Shown here piece by piece: positions 56,386-64,000 of a stretch of 64,000 bases of DNA. Source of the stretch: Carya illinoinensis (lineage: Eukaryota > Streptophyta > Magnoliopsida > Fagales > Juglandaceae); contig NC_056765.1 in assembly GCF_018687715.1 (NCBI RefSeq), positions 24,852,394-24,916,393 on the forward strand. Reading direction: 5' to 3'. A program made the translations under genes and the position numbers. The stretch's first letter is position 1; the number at the start of each line of letters is the position of its first letter. Under the pieces are notes generated by a model. The model saw only the letters and a program-made list of their open reading frames with translations, made no database searches and was not told where the DNA came from.

Positions 56386-56840
56386 ACCAAACCGACGAGT
56401 ACTGCCACCAAGAAGCTGCTTTTGATATATATTGAAATCGATAAGGATAGGCGCGAAGCTGTTCCTTGACTCAGTATTTTCCGGTTACTAACATTAAGAT
56501 AAAAAAAAAATGATGGTTGCGGTCATACAAGTATCACATGATTATTTTGACAAATAAAAAAATAAATAAATACAAAATTTAAGTGAACAAATAATAATTC
56601 TTTAATAATATATTCAACTCTTTTTTAAAACGATTGCACGTCATTTATACACTCTACGACTATATATAACATTATTTAATTATGTTAACCAACGTAAAAG
56701 AAATTTCACATCAGTCTATGAAGGTACACTTTTGCAAATAGATCTCTTTTTTTTTCAGAATAAATATTATATTATTTTTAATAAATTAAATTTTCTCTAT
56801 CAGCGATGTTAAAGATGTGTCCTCCACGTTGAAGTAATTT

Positions 56841-57190
56841 TTAATATGAGGAAACTCATCATTATTTATAAACAATTTAATTTTATTTGCTTTTTCTTTT
56901 TATAGGTACAAAGAAAGGTCAAAGGAAACTAGGAAAGAGAATAATAAAATAAAGTAAACATATGGTAGCAAAAGTTCTTTCTTTAGTTTTTATTCTTAAA
57001 TATCAATAGCCAATGATCATTTACTTATCTTATATATTTGATAACTTACTCTCTTATCTTTTAAGTATTATAATTTTTTGAAAATTAGTAATCAAAATAA
57101 ATAATTAAAAAGTTAAATTTTAAGTCAAAATTTAGATATATTTTTTTAGTCAAAAATTGTGATTTTAATCCTAATGAATTATTGATCCAA
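56841..57190. mobile_element. 350-bp insertion in copy 2
   Basis: Absent from copy 1. Flanks GAAGTAATTT (56831-56840) and GAAGTGATTT (57191-57200) are a near-perfect duplication, so it is a transposition. No clear inverted ends, poly(A) or coding sequence, so the class is unknown. Confidence 0.6.
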
Positions 57191-57279
57191 GAAGTGATTT
57201 TTTTCCCCCCCTTTGCTTTTTCTAATTCTAGTGAGTGGTCCAGGCCACAACTAAATTGCATTTAATACTGAACAACTAA

Positions 57280-57314
<35 letters not shown>

Positions 57315-57611
57315 TATAGAAAACGTCACGCTTTACATGATCTTAAATTAGAAAGATAAGATTAGACACGTTTCGCTTCAAAAGTTGAGTCGACCACTCC
57401 TAGTAGTGAGTCAGTGACTACTATTCCGCCTGAGCTTTCATACCTATCTGTGTGTATATAAAGCCACTTGAACGGTGAGCGGGTGAGGGAGCCAAAGGGA
57501 ACATGCCCAATGGTTCTTTAATTTTAAATATTTTCATTTTAATATATAACTAAAAATATAAAAAAGTTCTGGAGTGTACAGTTTTACACTTCTTTTAAAG
57601 AAGTAAATAAA

Positions 57612-57710
57612 TTTAAATTTACATGAAGAATTATTATTTTAATAATAGATCTTATTTTTTTAAAAGAAGTACTCAGAGATTGTATATTCTAAGATTTTAT
57701 ATAGAATTAC

Positions 57711-57748
<38 letters not shown>

Positions 57749-58539
57749 AAAAAAGAAATTAGTATCTTCTCCTTCAAAAAAAGAGGTCTATTTTTATATG
57801 GTTGGTGAATTGCTAAGAAAATCCAACATATTTTACAAAAAACGAATCGAACTGGCGTATAAAATCGAACAGTTTTGCTCATTTTCATCTCTTAAAATTT
57901 TCAAATAAATCTTAATCCTATAAAATTGTTTTGAATTGATTGCATATATTTTTTTTTTCACGATTTCATATTTAATTGGTTATGTTGTCTTCAATGAAAT
58001 GTTAATTTTATTTACGTTTTAGAAAATTATAAAGAGAAACTACATAATAATTTTATCTTAAAATAATTACAAAAAGAGCGCTGCTCTTTGTTACAGCTAG
58101 GCAAAAATCTTCTAATTTTTTTTTAATTTTCTTATTCATATTTTTTTATCATTTTAAAACAAATTAACAAAAAATTAAAATGCATGAGGTTTCAAAATGA
58201 AGTGTCAAAGTAAGTGAGCAAAATAGCATCCCCCTTTTTTCTCTTTTTTTTCAAATTTCTAGGTAAGTATGCGAGGATTGCATGCATGTGGTGAAAATCC
58301 ATTTGTTTATTGCTCCTACCAATGTTTATGGCAAGCACATATCCGTTATCACCTCAATTCATAATATCTATCGTATTCCATCTACAGCACACGGAATCAC
58401 TAAAATCTGTGACAATAATTCCACTAATTAAACCCTTAAGACTAAGCTATCTATGTTGGTTGGTGTCACGTTCCCACCTCTGGTCCACAGTTCTAAATTT
58501 GAAAACTTATGATGACCTGCCCTCCCTCTTTTGTGGTGG
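57612..58539. other. AT-rich intergenic DNA
   Basis: No supported gene. (TA)n is at 57716-57742, giving a spurious 'YIYIYIY' ORF. Confidence 0.5.
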
Positions 58540-58542
58540 TTA

Positions 58543-58751
58543 GGTTCGTTTTGGCAATAAAAAATTTTCATATCAAATTTAAAATTCTCATCTCATTATT
58601 ACAACTTTCTCAAATCTTCATACAAAATATAATAAATAATTCAACTTTTTGTTAACTTTTTCAAATTTCAAAATAATAATAATATTAAAATATAATATTT
58701 TAATATTTTATCTTAAACTCAAAATTTTCATCTCACTTACCGAGCAGAACC
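58543..58751. mobile_element. Tourist-like MITE, 209 bp (TSD TTA)
   Basis: Ends GGTTCGTTTTGGCAA and (reversed) GGTTCTGCTCGGTAA, flanked by TTA at 58540-58542 and 58752-58754, as for PIF/Harbinger-derived MITEs. Core 'aataataataatattaaaatataatattttaatattttatcttaaa' is shared with the next element. Confidence 0.85.
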
Positions 58752-58787
58752 TTAATCAATTAACCAATTCCCACATACTACAGAGGC

Positions 58788-58788
<1 letters not shown>

Positions 58789-58835
<47 letters not shown>

Positions 58836-58836
58836 G
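58789..58836. repeat. (GA)n(G)n microsatellite
   Basis: About 18 GA units followed by 12 G between the two Tourist-like MITEs. Confidence 0.95.
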
Positions 58837-58919
58837 AGTCATAGTTGCGAAAAACTATTGTTACATCCTAATTTCACCAATTCAACCATATGCTTGGCTA
58901 AATAAAGCCCTTCTGTTTA

Positions 58920-59124
58920 GGTTCGGTTTGGTCCAAGAAAATTTTCATCTCTAACTCAAAATTCTAATCTTATCATTACAGCTTTCTGAAATCCCCATAT
59001 AAAATATAATAAATAATTCAACTTTTTTTTAATTTTTTCAAATCCCAAAATAATAATAATATTAAAATATAATATTTTAATATTTTATCTTAAAACTCAA
59101 AATTCTCATTTACCAAACCATACC
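58920..59124. mobile_element. Tourist-like MITE, 205 bp (TSD TTA)
   Basis: Ends GGTTCGGTTTGGTCC and (reversed) GGTATGGTTTGGTAA, flanked by TTA at 58917-58919 and 59125-59127. Closely related to 58543-58751, in the same orientation. Confidence 0.87.
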
Positions 59125-59127
59125 TTA

Positions 59128-59557
59128 AGTCCTGTTAAAATTTTTGAAAAAAAAAAAAAGTTAATTCAAAATGCATTCCTCCCACGAATGCAACTCATTT
59201 GACGACATACCAAGTATCCACCACCGGCCGTACATCACCCAGGCTGTCCAGAAAGCCGAACCAGGCTGTTTCAACTATTCAATCTCCAAGCAGAGTGAAA
59301 TCGATGAATGGTGTGATGTTGGATTGGCTAGTGCCTGCCAGGCAAGGTGGTCAAAACAGAAAGGAAACCTCAGAAAGTGGTCCAATGACTTGTGTGTCAA
59401 CCCCATTTCCACAACTAAGGTAGAATAGGCACGAAGTCAAAGCGCACCATTGAATAAGAAACCAAATCTTGCAAGAGGTGTAATTTGAACACTACCTTAA
59501 CTGAATCATGGGAGCCCAGAAGCCTAAAAGCACTTGCATGGCTCCAGCGCAGAATTA
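59128..59557 (-). other. Probable 3' UTR and flank of the LRR gene
   Basis: GC content is higher than neighbouring intergenic DNA. The 85-codon + strand frame at 59171 lacks recognisable motifs and is treated as chance. No polyadenylation site was chosen. Confidence 0.4.
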
Positions 59558-61851
59558 TCATTCATCGCCCCATGTTGATGCTCCACCCATTCCAATTTCA
59601 ACTGTAGGGTATAAATCGAGTGAAGGGCCCGAGCCATGGCGTTTAGCTTTCTTTTTCTTTACAGAGAAGGTAACTAAGCCACCTACCGTGTCTTGAGTAG
59701 TGATGTCAATTATCTTCTTTTCGTGGTCATATTTGGAATTTCTTGCACTGTCAGCAGCAAAAAGCTCCACAAAAGAAGCTTCTGGATCATCAATAACATT
59801 ATATTCACCTTTCTCTACCTTTGTTTTCTTCTTTAGTTTCTTTTCAACCTCCTGATGTAGTTCAACTTCTTTCGGCGACAGCGTTCCAATCTTCTGCTTT
59901 TTCTTCCTTGATTTCTTTTCTACATCAAGATTTTCAGCATTATCAAAACTGTCTTCACTTCGATCCTTGACATAGTTTCTTCCGATTTCATCTCTTTTCT
60001 GATCCTTACAAATTAAAACTTCTTTTTCTGAGACATTTTCATTTGTTTCCTGCATATTCCGTTTCAATTTCTTCTTCAAATTAACACCTTTAGCATCATC
60101 AAGCCGATCATCTTTGCCATCCATCAGATGATGTTTGGAATTAATTTTCCTGATGCTATCTCTTCTCTCTTCCCTTGGAACTTCAAGCTTGTTACTAGCA
60201 TTTACTGAATAATCAACTTTATCATCCATCTCACTGTTCTCATTCTTGGTGTATTTATCTGTTGGTTTAGCATTGAATATCTTCAAGTTCGGCAGTGCAT
60301 TTTTTATCTGCAATTACAGACAGAAAAGTAGTACTTGTTTACCATGATATCAAAAAATTTAATGAAAAATGCAGAAGGCATAGCCCAAATGTACAGGACA
60401 GGGTTTCTAAATACAACATATTTAGAAAAAGAAATAAAAGTTGTACTTAGCTTGAGATTGTTACCTTTTTTGGTAGTTTCTCCTGTTCAGAAACAGGGTT
60501 TCCTTGTAGATTGAGATTTCTCAGATTAGCTAGTGAAGTCAACACCTACAATTTAGCATCTTCTGAGATACTTCGGTGTTTTTGAAAAAAGAAAAATTAA
60601 AAAACCAAAATAGAAGACAACAACAATTTCAGCTTGATGTCTAACCTTCAGATCGGACCACCTTAAAAGGACATTATTTCCCAAGTCCAGATTCTGGAGT
60701 TTCTTATTTCGAGCTAACTCATCTGGGAGAGTCTGACCAGTTCCACCAAGAAGAGAATTGGTTAATCTCGATGAGCATGTCAAACCTAAGCAAGAAATTA
60801 CAGATACAGACCTAAGCAAGAATTGGTTAATCTTGATATGAGTGATAAGATGGTCTGGATTCATACTGGTAATAAGAAGTTTTCAGTTTGTTCTTTGTAC
60901 ATGATGCTGTCTAGGCCCAATGTGGTACAATCTTTTCCTTGGAAGTGCAAGGTGCCTTCAAAGGTTGCGTTCTTTGGTTGGTCTGCTTCTTTAGGGAAAA
61001 TTCCAACTTCGGACAATCTCAAGAAGCATGGTTTAATTGTTATGGATTGGTGTTTCTTATGTACAAAATTTGGAGAATTGGTGGATCATTTGTTACTACA
61101 CTGTGAGGTGGCTAGGGTGTTATGGTATTAAGTGTTTAGTAGGAGCAAAATGGCTTGGGTGATGCCTAGAAGGGCGGTGGATCTTTTAGCTTGTTGGAGA
61201 GGTTTAAGGGGTAATTTGCAAATTGCCACTATTAGGAACTTGATCCCTTTATGCCTTGTCTGGTGTATATGGGTTGAGAGGAATAGTTGATGCTTTGAAA
61301 ATAAGGAACGCTTCGTGGATAAACTAAGATGTTTTTTCTTTAACACCTTATTTCAGTGGGCTTCGGCTATTCTCTTTAATGGAAAAAATGTCCATGATTT
61401 TCTTGTCTCTTTTTCTAGGTCCTGACTTGTAACTAGGTTCAGTATTTGTATACTTCTTATGTAGTTGACTTTGCATTGTTACTTGTCTCGAAAAAGTTTT
61501 CTTATTCAGCAAGAAAAAAAATAACACAGGAAGAACTTGCAGGATGGTTTTCAGCTGAGAAAGGCAGCTATGCAAAGAGAGAAGCCAGCAAGTGGATCAC
61601 TTACAGAGATTTGATTGTGAGCAAGTCGAAGCTCTTTCAATTCAACACAGGACTTGAGAGTAGAGCCAATAGTCTGAAGTTGACAATTAGAGAGAGAGAG
61701 CTGGAACACAGAAAAAAAACAAGCAAACAAATTAAGAGCCTAAGTTGTAATTGGGTGAATTTTACCACTGAGGATAGAGAACGTGCCTTTGTGATAGATT
61801 TCAGCTTCATTAGAGACTCACCAATTTCACGGATTGGATTCCTAGAAAGAA
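59558..61851 (-). CDS. LRR protein gene, At5g22320-like, 3' exons (5' part not in window)
   Basis: Five exons can be joined in phase on the - strand: 61851-61787 (LSRNPIREIGESLMKLKSITK), 61700-61605 (LSLSNCQLQTIG...LRLAHNQIS), 60732-60646 (TLPDELARNKK...LRWSDLK), 60545-60465 (VLTSLANLRNLN...KLPKK) and 60307-59558. Exons 1-4 encode consecutive ~22-residue leucine-rich repeats with the LxxLxLxxN pattern. The last exon (about 250 codons) is a charged, Lys/Glu-rich tail with several KKK clusters (probable nuclear signals), ending GGASTWGDE. Introns 2-4 are GT-AG; intron 1 uses GC-AG. Such proteins are intracellular LRR adaptors of unknown partner. Upstream exons lie right of the LINE-filled intron or are lost. 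Confidence 0.8.
60825..61435 (+). mobile_element. LINE fragment (zf-RVT domain) in an LRR-gene intron
   Basis: The + strand frame at 60823-61131 reads 'MSDKMVWIHTGNKKFSVCSLYMMLS', 'WKCKVPSKVAFFGWSASLGKIPT' and 'DWCFLCTKFGELVDHLLLHC', the zinc-binding C-terminal domain of plant L1 ORF2. It runs on degenerately to about 61435. It is 5'-truncated and antisense to the gene. A partial duplication of 'GAATTGGTTAATCT(C/T)GAT' (60758 / 60820) is at its left edge. Confidence 0.8.
61701..61786 (-). other. 86-nt intron with a GC donor
   Basis: Exon ...ATCACAAAG is followed by GCACGT and the intron ends TTCCAG before CTCTCTCTCTCTAATTG. Using these sites keeps phase and gives the continuous repeat 'KLKSITK|LSLSNCQLQTIG'. 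No GT donor in the neighbourhood does so. Confidence 0.6.
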
Positions 61852-61859
61852 CTGCATAA

Positions 61860-62215
61860 TAATCAGAAAGGCCAAAGAATATTTTTCAGCTCACCAAAAT
61901 CAAATCATTCCCAACAATTTATATAAGCAATTAAGGTGACCTGTGAAATCTTTAATCATGAAAATGTTCCAAAGAATGAGACCCTTTTTAAAGCATTAAA
62001 TCGAAAAGGCTTATGAAATTATTGTACACTACATAAATTCTTTTTGGCAGACACAGAAAAAAGGTTTATTTTACTTTCAAAAAGAAAATGAATACATGTA
62101 ACTAACCCCAATTAGCTGACGAGGATTCATAACGGACTTTGAGTTAATTACAATTTGTTTGATCTTTTGTTATGTGTTTTATCTTGTATAATTTTATCTA
62201 CTTATCAAAAAAAAA
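61860..62215. other. Intron sequence of the LRR gene or upstream flank
   Basis: AT-rich, no exon recognised. A poly(A) stretch at 62208-62220 abuts the next LINE piece. Confidence 0.4.
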
Positions 62216-62345
62216 AAAAAATTATCTATAGTCAGAAGTAGGTGATCCACAGATTCACCATTCATTTTGCACATAAAGCACTAATCCATGATAAATAGAC
62301 CATGCTTTCTCAGATATCTATAGCCAGAATTTTATCTTGGGTGTT
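62215..62345 (-). mobile_element. Short LINE fragment, reverse orientation
   Basis: On the - strand it encodes 'ISEKAWSIYHGL..CFMCKMNGESVDHLLL', again the zf-RVT domain end. It adjoins a run of A (T on the - strand). Different copy and orientation from the two + strand LINE pieces. Confidence 0.55.
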
Positions 62346-62454
62346 TTATCTTGAGTAAAACCTTTATGAGGATTCATAAAGGTTAAGCCCCAATACACCG
62401 TAAGCATACAAGAGATGAACCTCTTTTATGAGTGAGAATAAACCTCTTTTCTGA

Positions 62455-64000
62455 TCTATATGTTGCGTAGATGTGGTTTTGGGAAAAGATGGAGGAAGAG
62501 GATGAGGCATGGTGTGTCAACGGCAATCTTTTCAGTCATGGTAAATGGAGATCCCGTGGGTTTATTTAATAGCTCGCGGGAACTACGACAAGGTGATCCA
62601 TTATCACCCCTCTTATTTGTCCTAGTAGTGGAGGCTCTAAGTAGAATGGTGTCGGCTGCAGTAGAGGGTGGATTCTTTTCAGGATTTTCAGCGGGAAATA
62701 TTCATCACGGCTCCACCATTATTTCTCACATTTTGTTTGCAGATGACACATTGCTGTTTTGTGAGGCAAATGCAGGACATATCCAATCTTTGAAGGCTAT
62801 CTTACTTTGTTTTGAAGCTGTATCTGGGTTGAAAATTAATCTTGCTAAGACAGAGATGGTAACGGTTGGTGATGTAAGCAATATTAGGGGTTGGCTAACA
62901 TATTGGGTTGTATGGTTTCTTTTTTGCTGTTGAAGTACCTTGGTCTTCTGTTGGGAGCTTCTTTTAAAGCTAAGACAATTTGGGAGGACGTGTTGGAGAA
63001 ATTAGAGCATAGGTTGGCCAGGTGGAAAAGGTTGTATTTATTTAAAGGGGGGCAAATCACACATATCAAGAGTACTTTATCCAACCTTCCCACATACTAC
63101 TTGACTTTATTTCCCCTCCCCACTAGCATTGCATCTAGAATAGAGAACTTCAATATGATTTTCTGTGGAGTGGATTAGGAGATGAGTTTAAATTTGACCT
63201 AGTGGGGTGGGATAAGGTGTGTACTCCTTTGAGAGATGGTGGCTTGGGGGTCCGTAATGTGAGGGCCTTTAATAAGGCTCTATTAGGAAAATGGATGTGG
63301 CATTAGTATTATGAAAGGAGAGCCTTATGGAAAGGGATGATTGACACAAAGTATGGAAGTGCACAGGGGGGTTGGTGTTGTTGGTGTTCTAAAGGGGTAG
63401 GGGGGCATATGGTGTGGCACTACGGAAGTACATATGGAAAGGCTTGTGCTCCTTTGCTAATAATACTCCGTTGTGTTTGGAGGATAGCAATAGGATCAAC
63501 TTTTGGCATGATGTGTGGGTGGGAGACACGGCTTTGAAGGATGCTTATCCTACTATTTTCATAATTGCACAGGAAAAAGCAGCTATGGTGGCTGACTTGC
63601 AGGTAATCACTCATGGCTCACAGGAGTGCAACATCAGTCTTACTCGGGATGCACATGATTGGGAAATGACTATTCTGATGGAACTTTTTAACCTGCTATA
63701 TAACACTTCTACCGCTGCCACAAATGAAGATAAGATGTAATGGAGACCTTCTAGGAAAGGGAAATTTCGGTATGCTCTTTCTATGACTCAATTACCATGC
63801 AACATAGGCACAATTTTCCTTGGAAGAACATATGGAGGAGTAAAGCGCCTACCAAGGCCGCATTCTTTGTCCGGACAGCAGCTTAGGGAAGATTATGACA
63901 ATTGATAATTTTAGAAGACGTGGCCTTATAATTACAGACCGATGCTGTTTGTGCAGAAATAGTGATGAAACAGAAGACCATCTACTCTTACATTGTGAGT
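62455..64000 (+). mobile_element. 5'-truncated LINE, RT to zf-RVT, runs off the window
   Basis: Broken frames encode the ORF2 C-terminal half in order: 'VMVNGDPVGLFNSSRELRQGDPLSPLLFVLVVEALSRM', catalytic 'HILFADDTLLFCEA' (about 62730-62770), 'YLGLLLGASFKAKTIWEDVLEKLEHRLARWK' (62936-63030), 'SNRINFWHDVWVGDTALKDAYP', and at the edge 'RNSDETEDHLLLHCE'. Frameshifts at about 62910 and after 63178, and stops, show it is a dead copy. It belongs to a different LINE lineage from 32441-38940 (different ORF2 sequence). Confidence 0.88.

Larger units (their letters stand above)
55519..57611. repeat. Tandem duplication, copy 2
   Basis: Collinear with copy 1 but without the solo LTR and the 167-bp MITE. 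It has its own 350-bp insert (56841-57190) and a 74-bp internal duplication (56239-56385). It directly abuts copy 1. Confidence 0.9.

Noticed and set aside
59171..59428. 85-codon + strand ORF near the LRR gene 3' end
   Set aside because: No recognisable motif, overlaps probable 3' UTR of the opposite gene, and a second overlapping frame is equally open.
61446..61859. 137-codon + strand ORF
   Set aside because: It lies antisense over two well-supported LRR exons and their splice sites.
1..64000. tRNA, rRNA or other structured RNA genes
   Set aside because: I looked for A-box/B-box pairs and rRNA-like stretches while reading and saw none; a tRNAscan/Infernal run would be decisive.

Overview
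The window is a stretch of a plant nuclear genome, most likely a woody eudicot. The evidence is plant-type transposon families, spliced genes with AT-rich introns and an F-box gene with a plant TATA box; there is no bacterial-type gene organisation. I cannot name the species from sequence alone. Only two loci look like ordinary host genes: a single-exon F-box gene at 43.7-44.7 kb (- strand) and the 3' exons of a leucine-rich-repeat (LRR) protein gene at 59.6-61.9 kb (- strand). Nearly everything else is transposable elements, often nested, and many end precisely in target-site duplications (TSDs) that can be read directly.

Layout. 1-~9.2 kb: a decayed Athila-type Ty3/gypsy element on the - strand (5' LTR, gag, protease, integrase remnant; RT/RNase H and the integrase core deleted). 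It carries two younger solo LTRs: 1019-3171 (TSD AGAAG) and 4676-5948 (TSD GTTAG). 9.5-10.7 kb: a FAR1/FHY3-like pseudogene (+). 11039-18148: a degenerate Ty1/copia element (- strand, TSD AATAT), itself containing a ~190-bp MITE, an unidentified segment with a promoter-like region, and a ~1.15-kb element with long inverted ends. 18673-32181: a CACTA (En/Spm) DNA transposon (TSD CTA) with a Transposase_24-like gene; its right terminal inverted repeat is split by a complete chromovirus-type Ty3/gypsy element at 22975-32153 (TSD CGTCG). 32441-38940: a nearly intact 6.5-kb L1-type LINE (- strand, 16-bp TSD).

39-49 kb: AT-rich intergenic DNA with MITEs (one hAT-like with 8-bp TSD, one with 9-bp TSD and a local empty-site copy) around the F-box gene. 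49.3-57.6 kb: a tandem duplication of a ~2-kb noncoding unit; the first copy is split by a very large (4293 bp) solo LTR (TSD GCATT) containing a minisatellite with higher-order repeats. 57.6-59.1 kb: two Tourist-like MITEs. 59.6-64 kb: LRR-gene exons whose introns hold truncated LINE pieces; another LINE fragment runs off the right edge.

No new enzymatic or defence system is visible. The most interesting items are the nested insertion history, the near-intact LINE (ATGA overlap between ORF1 and ORF2, one homopolymer frameshift splitting off the RNase H domain), a candidate 96-nt intron between gag and protease of the chromovirus, a small hydrophobic/acidic reading frame kept in the LTRs of that family, and a likely GC-AG intron in the LRR gene.
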